NCBI GenBank assembly: GCA_014871385.1
Contig: CM026424.1
Location: 6,687,320 to 6,751,319 of the forward strand
DNA length: 64,000 nucleotides
Reading direction: 5' to 3'
DNA from: Ceratodon purpureus
Lineage: Eukaryota; Streptophyta; Bryopsida; Pseudoditrichales; Ditrichaceae
The position numbers were made by a program, and so were the translations under genes. The notes below the pieces were generated by a model. It did no database searches. It was given only the letters and a program-made list of their open reading frames with translations, and had not been told where the DNA came from. Shown piece by piece: positions 1 to 11,648 of this stretch (position 1 is the first letter of the stretch; every line of letters starts with the position of its first letter).

Positions 1-2480
1 TCCACAAAGTAGAATACAAGATGCATCATGTGACAAGACGTCTCTCGGGATGTTCTACTAGACGTCTGAGACTCTCATGGAAATGTTGACGCGTTTGACC
101 CAGCGTCTTTGAAGATGTCTTGCAGATTTCCCGTATTGTTCATACGTTATGTAGTGGGTCACTTGCGTTTAATTTGGGCGTGCAGTGTAATGTGCAACCC
201 GTCCAAACAATCCTTGCACGCCCCATTCTTCATTTCTTCTTGGCTGCCTGCGCTCTTGTTTCATGACCATTGTACATGGAACTCATAGCTGTAGAATTAA
301 GAATTCATGTGCAGATATCTAGCCCAAACATCTATGTGACATCTCTCGAGACATCACCAATCAAATACAACATGTTTTAGGTTTTCTTCCACATCAAATG
401 AGATACCAAAAGCTTTAGCGTTTCTTCGACATCAAATTAGATATTGCAAGTCTGAGGGTTTTTTCCACAACAATATCTTGTTCATAGTGTTGTACATGAT
501 GCTTTTGAAATCCTCTAACATTGATTTCTTCATCAAGTTGCTCCCCCTTGAACTTGACCTTACCGCCATGCTTCCAAGGTGGCGTAGCATCCTTACTTGT
601 GTCCGCTTAAAAAAACTCTGAATTCACACTCTAAATTCTTGAAAAAATAAAGGCAAAAATGAGCTTTGTGTAGTCTCTACTTCCACTTAAAGGTCTCATG
701 ACCTAACTATGGCTGCGACAACTAACTCTAGCCTCCTCTGTTCATCCAGTGGACTTGGTGAAATTCATCCCAATAGATGGTCATAAATATCATCTTAGGC
801 ACCTTTATGGATGTCATCTTAGACATCTTCATTCACAGTTGGATGTTGTCATTGATGTCTTTCCAAACATTCTAATGTTGGCTGTTGACTAAAATTTTTG
901 AATTCATCTTATACTTACATAAACTTAAAGACTTCATTTTACCGAGATGTCTTGCTTTTTTGAAATGTTTTCATTGTCTATAAATGTGTTAAAAGAATTT
1001 TTACAAGTTTTAGATCAAATAAAATTTGATACAAGCACAATCTAATTTTTAGACAAACAAAACATCTTACACTTGTGTCTAAATGCTTTTAAGTATATCA
1101 AGAAATATGAAGTTTTTGAAAGTACCTAAGCTATAAAAATATAATTTGTAATGAACATTATGAAAGTTTGATAATGGGTATGGATGTTTGCACGCTCTGG
1201 TTCACCAACTTGTTTGTCAAAATCAAATTTAAAAAGAATTGAACGAGTACAACTAAGTGATGTCTTCTACCAAAGCCAAAAAAAGGTTAAAATAACGAAC
1301 ATGCAATCCAAATTAATGTTTATGTGAAATATTAATGCCTTGTTGTAGTGAAAAAGCGCATACACAAATTATGAAAAGAAAAGAAGGTTGTGGATGGAAT
1401 TTTGAGCTATAAACTTTTCTAAATTATATATGTGTGAAGAGAAATATGTTCCACAATTTTCCAAGTTTTCCAAATTATTGAAGTTTTAATTTTAAAATAT
1501 ACATTGCCAAAAATTGCTCTTTGATTACTATTAGAGTACATTTTTAAGAGGATTTTTAATTGGTACTATTTATGACATTGGAGTTGGGCACTAGAGAGAT
1601 CGTCATGTTTCCTTGACGTCAACTTGGACATTTTCGCGGACATTACTTTGGATGTCTACGGAGACATGTATGCGTTATTATAGTTATAGTAAGTCGGATG
1701 TCCACATAGACATTGGCCTGGAGATAGTATAACATGTTAGCTCGTCTAACGTGGAATTTTCTTTGCCACGTAGATAAAGAGCTATAAATTATTAAATGAA
1801 TAATCTGTCCACTTATATTTTCAAACATAAATATTGGAATAATTTAATAGTTTAATATTATTAAATGAATATAAATAAATTTATTTATTTCAATATAATA
1901 TTCTATTATTATATGTTATTAAATTATTCTAAATTATATATACAAAATAATTTTAAATTTATATTATTATATTTTAACAATATTTTTAAAAGTAGACTAA
2001 TGACAAATATTGAGAATACAAGATCAATATTATAAAGCTAATACTTCAATTTCTTTATTAATATAAAATTGTATTTTAAAGAACAAAAAAAAAACAACAA
2101 TTTATATGATGAAAACTTTTTCTTTTGCTCATGCAAACCGCTGCCCATTATGCTTTTTTTTTACATAAGGGCAACATTCTACCTTGCATACCAATAACTT
2201 TCAGACATTTACCCTTGGTGAAACCAGAATTCCTTGCCAACATGGCAATTTTATGTTTTCGAGGATGTCGTCGAAGATATCTCCAAAGACATCGACGTCT
2301 CTACAGACATCTTCTTATTTTCTAGCAAACAAAAGTGTCTTCATGGCCCCTAAGTCCCAAATGTGCCTAAAAGGTGCAATAAACATCCTTACGTCTTATA
2401 AGACATCTTTGCAAAATACAAAGACATCACAAAAGCAATTATATGGCTATAGAAGACATCACTAAAAACTAGGGTTTCTT
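1..2480. other. AT-rich intergenic region with recurrent GACATC/GATGTC motifs
   Basis: I see no convincing gene here. The DNA is AT-rich, most strongly so at 1800-2100. The hexamer GATGTC and its complement GACATC recur at least a dozen times, often as close inverted pairs (near 342-358, 807-825, 1650-1665, 1697-1712, 2263-2310). Open frames at 1643-1828 and 2125-2465 are short, lack recognisable domains and lie in this low-complexity sequence. Probably old repeat DNA. Confidence 0.5.
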
Positions 2481-3072
2481 TTAGTGGATCTTCATGCCAT
2501 GGTTGGTGGTGGTGTTCATTATTTTTTCTAAGATTCTTAGAACTTCAGCTCCTTTGCTGGCCTCTCCACATACTGTTCGGGCTTTCGCAACGCATACCTT
2601 TCTATGGGTTACTGCTATGTTGGTCGCCCTGGCTGTCATCATTGCTTCTACTGCTGTCATTGCACTCGCCACGGAAAAGTCCTTTGGGTCTTGAGGTTGT
2701 TCAGACCCACCGTTGCTACGGCCACGGCCAACTGAGTCTTGGTTGTTCATGCAGCTAATTAGATCCACGACCAACTAAGTCATTGCAATCGACAACGAAG
2801 GTCTGTCTTGCACTTCAAAACCTTGGCTGTAAATGTCAATGCCGGCTGCTAGATCGAAGTCAAACTCCGGATCCACAATCGAAGCTCCCGTACTTGCTCC
2901 AGCACTTGCTCCCAACAAAGACTCCGCTTTTGTAGGCTCTTCCATTCACATAGACGGATCACGTAGCTTAGATAGATCAGTCTCCGTTGTTCCTACACAG
3001 ACACAAACTCACTTCGAGCATGCATCCCTAGCCTTCCTCTCTATCCTTAAATTAAGCTCATGGGAGTCATAA
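2481..3072. other. GC-richer island with short open frames, no gene called
   Basis: Base composition is more balanced than in the surroundings, and three short frames are open: 2481-2774 on the minus strand, 2494-2694 and 2833-3072 on the plus strand. None shows a domain I recognise, and none continues into a neighbour through evident splice sites. It could be a decayed coding fragment of a mobile element. I do not call a gene. Confidence 0.3.
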
Positions 3073-5134
3073 ACTTGTAAGATTATGTTGTTAAGTTTTT
3101 GCCGCCATTGTTAACCATGCTAACAAGGACGCTAAATTAACTCAATTAAATTTCATATCTACACTAACCGCCACCAGTAATCACCCATCTCACCATTAAT
3201 CTGTGCTTAATTAAAGACCCTCATGTGCACACCTAAAACTATGTATCACACACCCTATAACCATGCACTACAAGTTGCACATCCAATAACCACACACAAA
3301 AATATTTATTTCCATTTTGCCAAGAGGATTCCAATTTTCCTACGAGATTATAGCTCTTGAGACACAGTTTCTAGCACCCGAAGTTCATTTGTTAGATGCA
3401 ATTTTTGGTCCTATGTGAGTTAATCCGTCAAGGTGCAAGAGGCCTAAAAGTGGCTCTTCTATAGTCAAAGTTAGTTTTCACTTTGAAACAATCATTTTTT
3501 CATTTGAGTTGAAGTGGCAAAGTACTAATAATCAAGTTTGGTTTCTATTCTTCTTTTTTATTCATCAAAATTTCAATTATAGAATACTTTATAGCATTTA
3601 CGAGCTCAATTAGTTAAGAGCCAATTTATTCTTTAACATACAATTTCTATTGAATTTTTCAAATTAAAATATTTATGTAAAATCTAAATACACGAAAGCG
3701 TTTTTACTTCTGATTCTTATTCAAGGTAAAACTTTCATCAATTTTTGAATACTTAGTGTAATTAATGTATTTTTTGAAGAAAAAATACTTAAGAAAATAA
3801 TAATAATGTAAAATCCAAGAAAAAAATGAAGAAAATATTGAAGATGTATAGTAAATGTATAGAATCAACTATAAAAGACATTTTAAAGATATTTTTCTCA
3901 AATTTAAAAGGAGAAATTGAGTTGCTAATAAAAGTTTGACTACATTGAGAAAGAGGTGGGCCTTGAGGGGTAATGGTTGGTTGTCCTACAATTGTCCCTA
4001 TCTCTTATGACATATTTGGATAGCCCTAACTTCGAGATGGCAAGCATGGATTAGTCACATAAATGACTTGTCCCATGTATATTGCATGAAACAATAATTT
4101 TGTCATATTATGGAGTGTCATAATATGGAGGTTAAACTGTATTACCAACCACTGATCCAAAACCAATCACGCCTCATTTCTAGATTGTAAAAAAAAAGTG
4201 TACCACATTTGTACATTTAAGCATATGATTGCTTTTAAGGTCATGACACTTTTCAATTATAATATCTACAGTAAATTGAGCTCAAAGATTTCAATTGTCC
4301 AAAATTATGCATATAGCGTAGAACTTCTTTTCCTATCAACAAAAAGTATCAAAAACCAATTCCTCCCTTGGTTACATATTCCCAGCTCACAAGTACACTG
4401 AATTCCTCCCTTGGTCAGTTTAAGTACATTCCACCCTAAGATATACACACCCATGAAGGTAAATGAACCCATGACTGATATGTAGGCTTCCCATGACAAA
4501 TAAGTACCCAAAAATTTGATGAACAGTAGATTTAGGATGCATCCTCCAATAGAATGCCTCTGTGAGTGTGACGGAATCAAGTAGTCATATGTTTGTTCAC
4601 TACTCTGAGTATTGTCGGTCATGGGTAAACCTACATGTCAGTCATGCGTAAACCTAATTTTTGAACAAATTTTTTTGTAGTAATTTGAATTTTACTGAAT
4701 TAATTTTGAAAAAATGCTCATTCTTCATGAACCTTATGATACTACGCACAAAAAATAACTCCTTATTGAAAACCTAAGATTTACTATGCTGAAATGCTTA
4801 AGTATTGGTCATAGGTGTGTATACCTTAACTCTAATCAGCAATAACTCTAATGAGCGGAATGCAAGCGTGGTACGAATGCAAGCGTCTTCCACTGGCAGC
4901 AAGACAAGTGGTCCAAAAAGACACAAACCTTATCCATGAACAAAAAAGCAGAAAATCAACACAAACCATCACCTTGCAGCTCCACAACACTTGCTCACGC
5001 TTGCATGCTGCCACCGAACACCCAAGCACACCATCGACAACTCCCTCAATAACAGCAACAACATCATCATCTTCTCTCCCAAAAATCCCACCTTTGCTCC
5101 TGAATCCTGCCACTGATCGAAATCCCAATTCACG
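3073..5134. other. AT-rich intergenic region upstream of the pseudokinase gene
   Basis: AT-rich DNA with no supported gene. The minus-strand frame at 4305-4622 has no recognisable domain. The long minus-strand frame at 4832-5665 is the shadow of the GC-rich first exon of the next gene. The stretch from about 4850 to 5134 probably holds the promoter and 5' untranslated region of that gene; I could not pick out a clear TATA box. Confidence 0.4.
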
Positions 5135-8100
5135 ATGACGCCGACTGGAGCTGCATTGCTGCACTCCGGTACCCTCGGAGACATAGCTGCTTGCGCTACA
5201 TCCTACAGTTCTAGAGCATGTTGTGCGTCGAGGCAAGTGGTGACTGCCGCTTCCTTCTCCTTTGGAGCTGCATTTGGAGCCCACACCAGTTGGTGCAAGC
5301 ATGCCGCCGGGGTTGTTGCTACTACTAGGAGTAATTGTAGTCGGATTCGGCGCAAGGGCGTCGTTGAGGCCCAGATTGAGATGTTCTCCTCGGACGATTT
5401 TGATGTGGACCGCTTCTTGGGCTCCCAGGGTTACATCAATGTGTCCAGGTCTGTTCCGATCGATCAGTATTTTTTGTCGGCTCAAAATAGGAATCAGAAG
5501 CGTCGAGTTTGGTAGCAGTGGAAGGACCGAGGTTGGAGAGTGTTGTGTGCACGGATGAGTATGTATGCAGGTTTTTTTTGACTGAGTCGGTGGGTTTTTG
5601 CAGCTACACACCACCGCCACCATCGGCAGGGTCGATGTTCGGAGTTTCCTTGGGCGAGAATGCACCTATGGGTATGGATCAACGCGACATATCGCGAGTA
5701 GGAGGGCAGGAGGTTGGGGAAGGAAGTGTGCAGACAAGGTGATGAACAAAGCCCTTGGGAATTGTTGAAGTTCGGAGCCCCTCAAAGACTTATCATTTTG
5801 GGACAGATATGAAGTTATTAGGGTAGTACAATGATTTTAGGTTTTCATGTGGTCTCATGCTAACAGAGATGGATGCCAGTTTGCATGCAGGTTGTATGCA
5901 GGGCGTATGGGAAGGGGTGAACGAATGGGCACTCGTGTAATCCTCAAGGTCCATAATTCTTCCATCTGCATAATTCTGCTTCCAATTGTATAGTGTATCT
6001 TCCGCAGTTTAGGGTTGATGTAGTTTAAGGTCACTTGCTTGCCTCTATTCTCCTACTAAGATCTCAAACGAACAGTGTCATGTTCAATTGGCTGGTTTAT
6101 GATTGTGTGAGTCATTATGGTCAAGTTTTAATGTACAGTTTTTCTACGAGTGTTTCGAGTGTATAGTTTTTCTATCAATGTTGAGAGTGCAGAGTGCAGG
6201 GTTAGGCTAGTATGAAATGGAACATGGTCAGGTTACTCGTACGGTGCATGACTGACTGACTCGAATCTACTCAGGGATTTGTAGCTTCCTTGCCTAACTA
6301 ACAGAAAGTATGTGGGCGAATCAGGCTTATCCTGCAATGGTAACCTCAGGCAGCGATGCCGATGTAATGGCCGCTAATGAGCTTGCCACTCATGTTATTC
6401 TTCAGGTACGAAATGTTTGTGTTACAGCAATCTACAATAGTTTCAGATTTCAAATCTCTAGAATATACAGTGTCATCCGTTGATTGTTGTCGATTGACAT
6501 GTGCAGGATACGGAGTTAGGAGACATCTCAGAGAATATTTCCTATCTGTATGGTGGTTTCCAAACAAGGACAGGAGAGCAGGTGCGTCAGAATCTCTTAT
6601 CTAAATCAACCTCAATTCTGTTAAAATGACAATTTCTAGCGAAAATGACTCTTTTATGGGGTTAGAATTCAGTAAAATGAGAGGATGATATTACAGGGGT
6701 AGTGATATGACAGCAAAGAAACGGGTGTTCTGAAATGGCTCCGGAGGTGCCATTTTGGAAACATGACCAAGTATGCCACCAAATTGGCTCTTGTGACAAA
6801 ATGGCACGTCACAATGACACTATTGTAACCGAATTTCTAATAAACGGGGTGGTTTTCATTCAAAGCCTAATTGAAAAACTGCTTAAAGTGCATTTGAAGG
6901 AGACTGTTTCTGGTTTCTATGCTAGTGTCTGCGGAAAGGTACTAAGGAGTTGAGTTGTGTGGGGGTTGGCTCAACTGAGCAGTGGCTGGTGTTTCGAGAC
7001 GACGGGAAAGTGACGGCAGCCGATTACGCAAAACTGGCAGCGGAGGCGACGAGCGAGGGGCGGGCAGTCGGGGAATGGGACTTCTGGGACAGATTCGATA
7101 AGAGTCGACCCATTCATCGCCGCCTCATGTTCATCACGAAGCTGTTACGCGGCGCTTTTCTGGGGCTCGCGTACATGCACTCTCGGGGTCGTCTCCACCA
7201 GAGCCTCGGCCCTGCCTCCGTTGTTCTCAAGTAAGCATACATACAGTCATGTTCCTCGATTGAAACTCTGCTTTTGTTTGTGATTGTATTAGAAGTCAGT
7301 GCATTTTGTGATTTTGGCACCATCTGCAATGTTGGTGATTTCGTGACCATTGACATTTGTGAGTGAGTTGGCAGCACAACGTCGGAGCGGGATGTCATGT
7401 ACCTCAGTCCGCGCTTGCGTGACCTTGCCTTCTCTACTGATGTGAGGTAACGTGTAAGTTCCGACCTTTTCCCTCGACCATCATCTTGTCCGGTGATACA
7501 TAAAGATTAGTCGGAATTTCTTAGAATGTTGATGAATAGAAGCTGCATGGGTGATAAATAGGTTTGCGTAAATAGAGCGTCAATAACACAACTAATTCTA
7601 CACCTAATTCTACATTCTACGTAGTATGACCATTAACCAACATATAGTTGTCTCACCATTGGTATTATGACCTCCGGGCATGAATACACAAGATAAGTTG
7701 AACTAACACTCTATTCATGCCAGCCTTGAAATAGATTTGGAGTTCTTCTCTTCTACTTAAAGATCACTACTAGTATGTATCCAATGTCTCAGAATGTTGT
7801 ATAAACATCACTCACAACAGCGCACATAATGAACATTGCTATGTTGAGCCCTAAAAGTTTGATTGCATGAGCAATGACGATGATTCTCATAATGATCGTG
7901 ATCATCGCAGTGGACAACCGGAATTAGGGGGGCCGACACTAGAAGAGCTATGGGAGAGACGAGGGAGCAACGCGGGATCCGGAACACGAGATTCCGCCAT
8001 CGATCCTGCAGTAGCCAAACTGTCGGAGGGGTTGTGGCGCAGAGCGGCCATGGCAGGAGCTCGAGATTCCTTGTCTAGACGAGCTTTCGGCATCGCAGAT

Positions 8101-9141
8101 GACATGTAAATCATCACCTCATACTCAATCTTTCACTGGAAGCAGATGCGTCGCTTTTGACTCACTGAACATCCGGAGAAGTGCCAAAAAGTACCACTTT
8201 TCCTTGTGACTCATGAGCACCTCCAACGACTCTAAAAAGGAATAAAAAGCGACACATTTGCTACTAGTGTATACTTTACTAAAGTACGATTATGAAATCA
8301 TGAACTGCTCAAACTTACAAATGGTTATGTGCAGATATGCTGGAGGCTTGCTGTTAGCGTACATGGTGTTCGTTCCTCTTTGTGAAGCTGGGAGTATCGA
8401 CGGTCCTTCGCTACAAGTATGCAACTTTGCTTTCCAGTATTGCCCTTCAGGGATAATATGTTGGCTATTTAAAAGGCAGTGGTAGCAAGATAAGAACTAG
8501 CATTTTGTTCATCCCAAGAGGGATTATTAGTCCCACCATTGGTGTTATGATACTTGGGCCAAAGCATACAAGGATAGGTCGATCAAACACTCTATTCACA
8601 CTGTCCTTTGTAGTAGGTTTGGAGTCTTCTTCATCGTACTCATTTCTCATTGTGCTTGCTATCATCAGAGGCTACTGGAAACCACATTTCGACTCGATAT
8701 TCCAGCTGTTCGAGAGTACGTCTACAAACTCAGTTGGTTTTTTATGTGCGTCGGACACTTCTGCTTGTAATATTAGTTTATTAGCAATATCTAGTGTAGA
8801 GAGTTAATATTCGAATGAGAGTCTAAAAAGTGGTTGGAGTGTGCAGGTATTGTGCAGCTGATGATCGTTGGGAGGAAGCTACGAAATTTATGGATCTTGA
8901 CGATGGTGCAGGATGGCAGCTACTTGAGGTAGAGTCTATGACTTTATTTGCTTTTTGTGAATATGCAAAATATTTGTTCTACAGATTTAGACTGTTTTAG
9001 ACTTTATCAACATAAGGTTGTGTTACTGATCGATTCTTGTGTACGATGCAGGCCATGCTGAATCCTGACTACAGATTAAGGCCCACTGTAGATGCTGTTC
9101 TGTCTCATCGCTTTTTGACTGGAGCTGTGTTAAGTTTATAA
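5135..9141 (+). CDS. Protein kinase-like gene, predicted pseudokinase, 12 exons
   Basis: Twelve exons read by eye: 5135-5511, 5604-5738, 5891-5948, 6325-6405, 6507-6581, 6983-7230, 7375-7446, 7872-8105, 8335-8416, 8669-8715, 8847-8928, 9052-9141. All introns are GT..AG and the phases join to one 526-residue frame ending in TAA. The kinase N-lobe is visible: a VILK segment at the exon 3/4 join (beta-3 lysine) and ANELATH in exon 4 (alpha-C glutamate). In exons 6-7 the catalytic loop reads LHQSLGPASVVLN, so the HRD aspartate, the following lysine and the metal-binding asparagine are replaced by Ser, Gly and Ser. RDLAFS stands where DFG is expected. The C-lobe ends with NPDYRLRP and a typical last helix. 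The first ~60 residues are rich in Ala, Ser, Thr, Cys and Arg with few acids, which could be a plastid transit peptide (inference). I recall similar plant proteins with this LHQSLGP loop but cannot name the orthologue. The start ATG 5135 is the first in frame, so the N-terminus is the least certain part. Confidence 0.8.
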
Positions 9142-10000
9142 TAAACTGGCGTTGGAATGTAGTTTTACTTTGCAAGTACGTAATGTGGGGACATTATAAT
9201 GGTAATGGAAATAAAGTAGAGAAAGGTTTACGAAAGACGGAGTTCGTTCTTTAGTTTTATAAGCTTGAATGTGGAGTGTTTCATGATTCAGATTGTGCTG
9301 TTACATATCTTTCTCTCCTGATCATAGCTTCTGGTCACAGTCATAGTGCATAAAAGTAGGGGAAAATTGGGTGCCTCTTGCGTATGGCTTGTGGTCACGG
9401 TTGTAGCAAATAAAAGTAGGGGAGTTCGCAGCTGCAGACGCGTCTGCGGCCTCCTTGGGCAGGCTGCGGCCTATTTTTGGCGAGCTTCGAAGGCTGGCTA
9501 TGAGCAGCGGTTGGGAAAACTAGGAATTTTAAAACCGCCGTTGTGCTAGACGAGCAACTGACGAAGTTCGTCCGGCCGCTGGCTGGACACGGCTGCACAG
9601 CCGCTTCTGCAAGTGCCTAATGTTGTCGGTCTTGGCGTCGGCGTTGATCAACTGCTCAATCATTTGAAACAAAGGAAGAATTTTATAGAGAGAAGAAACT
9701 GCTAAAGGTAGACGCATCTAAAACCGGTTACTTAAGGATTTTACCATATGTGTTTGAGGTATATAATTTGAAGAGGATTTTTCATGTGAACAAACAGAAG
9801 GTTCTAGTTGAACGAAAAAAGTTCTGTAATTTTATTCCCAATATTAAAATGATTACAATTATATGAAGTGAAAAGTTGAAATTACACATGGTGGACATAT
9901 AGGCTAATATAAAATTGACCACCATAACACCAAAACTTGATCCTGGTACTACTAATAAAACATTTCCATACAATTTTCATTCTACAAATCACAATTAGTA
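9142..10000. other. Intergenic region downstream of the pseudokinase gene
   Basis: This holds the presumed 3' untranslated region of the kinase-like gene and then non-coding DNA. Two imperfect direct repeats of about 36 bp, each ending in ATAAAAGTAGGGGA, lie near 9328-9363 and 9385-9423. The open frames at 9346-9549 and 9395-9717 overlap these repeats on opposite strands and show no domain. Confidence 0.45.
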
Positions 10001-10357
10001 CTAGAGTTATCCTTAAAAGTCGCCTTGTATTTTAGAAAGATACCATGAGTTTTGCTTTATTGTATAATTTTTTTTTCAAAATAATTAGGAGACATGGAAG
10101 AACTTCGTGGTTTTACTATATTCGCTTTATAAAAGCTTGGTGGTCTCTAAAGTCAAGGAAGACAAGTTTTCAGGGATGGAATGACGGCAAAACTAGTTTT
10201 TTTGGAATTTAGAGACCACCAAGCTTTACACACCGAATATAGTGAGACCACGAAGTGCTTCAATGTCTTCCAACTATTTAAACTAAAAGAAAAATACAAT
10301 AAAGCAAAACTCATGGTATTTAAGTAAAATACCGGATGCCTTTACAAATAACTCTAC
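10001..10357. repeat. Foldback (long inverted repeat) element
   Basis: The left arm (10001-10151) and right arm (10208-10357) are imperfect reverse complements. They share, among others, CCACCAAGCTTT near the loop, CCACGAAGT in the middle and ACTCATGGTA farther out, around a loop of about 56 bp. No open frame is carried. A more decayed relative seems to lie at about 61915-62190. The structure is that of a MITE or foldback transposon. I saw no clear target-site duplication. Confidence 0.65.
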
Positions 10358-10647
10358 TTTCTTCTAGATTTCCCTAGAATTTGAATTTGAAACTTCTCTG
10401 AGATGAGTTTAAAGCTTCGTGGAAATGGAGAAGTCTATTCTTATGGGTGGCTAGCTGGTTGGGTATGGGTGTGTCTACCTTACTTGGTATAGACAGTTGA
10501 ATTGTATCCAAGACGCTGGTTATTTGTCTCATATGAGAATTTAAATAGCATACAAATAAGATTCTCCAAGTTTGACTTTCTGGAATACGAGTTTAGCATG
10601 TTGGCCTGTAGTATCCTGAATCAGACATATCTCAGGATAAATTGATA
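10358..10647. repeat. Duplicated block upstream of lectin A, left part
   Basis: From about 10478 this sequence matches the block at about 40678-40850 upstream of lectin D; both contain GACAGTTGAATTG, TTTGTCTCA and GTTTAGCATGT. The match is interrupted at 10648 by the transposon and resumes at 14647. The part before 10478 shows nothing I can assign. Confidence 0.6.
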
Positions 10648-11648
10648 CTCCCTCTCTTTCACAAAGAAACCATGGTTTCATTATTGGAAACCGTGTTCAA
10701 CCAAATGCAGTGAATTTTATAAGGGCGAATTGTCGCCAGGATCTTACCTTGTTTTTTACCTGGCGAATTACCCTTCGTTAAAAAAAATAATAATTTCCAA
10801 TCTGTCGCCCACATCATGGCCCACTCATGGCCCACGTCGCCACCACAGCCGCCCTTGAGCAGGTCACCTCGCCCACAATGCGGGTCTCAATCCTACTCAT
10901 GTTGCCACCATCTTCCTGCTCAGCGCCATGCCCTCGCCACTTTCTTCCTATTTGGAGCCCCTGCAGCCCTGACTCAGATCGCCAATTTCTTCCCGAAACA
11001 ACTTGTTCCAGAGCCACCGTTGCAGCTTTTGTAAATGGGGATTTGCAATTTCAGGATCAGGGGGTTTAGGTTGTGGATCGAGGTGTCGCCAATTGCTTCT
11101 CGTGAGATAAGAGGAGGAGAACACGAGCTTCTTCCTCACCTCTCTCGCACTGGAATGTGAAGCTGCGATTAGTGTTGCAATTGCACTGCTTGACTCCCCC
11201 TGTGCTGCAATTTGTGTTGCAATTTGGGTTGTGTGCATGTTCCTTTCTTTGGTGGTACGGTTTTGGGAAAGTTGTGCGTCGTTTTTTGTAGGTTTAATGG
11301 GTCAGAGTTGCATGGAGAAGTTTCTGTACGCAGGGAGGGTGTCGGAGGAGAGCGATGACTCTGGTTCTTGGAGCCGCGGCGCGGATGATTCCCGATTTGA
11401 TCATGACGAGGAAGAGCTTCAGCGGGGGGATTTGTCCCCCCCTCCGGAGACGGCCACGGAACAATGCAGTAACGATGTGCAGCATTCCCCCCTGCCGCAA
11501 GGCAGTGAGGGGAGTGACTGCATCATCACGGGAGTGACGCCCCCCCCTCCGCAGAAGCAGTGCTCCCCAATCGGGAAATCCGCCCCCCCCCTCTGCCCGC
11601 ATTCATCCACGGTCCTCGTCTCGCGTCTCTTGCCGGACACAAGCGGCC

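Noticed and set aside
4832-5665. 277-codon minus-strand frame
   Set aside because: It overlaps the first exon of the kinase-like gene, whose splice phases are consistent; no domain is seen in the antisense frame.
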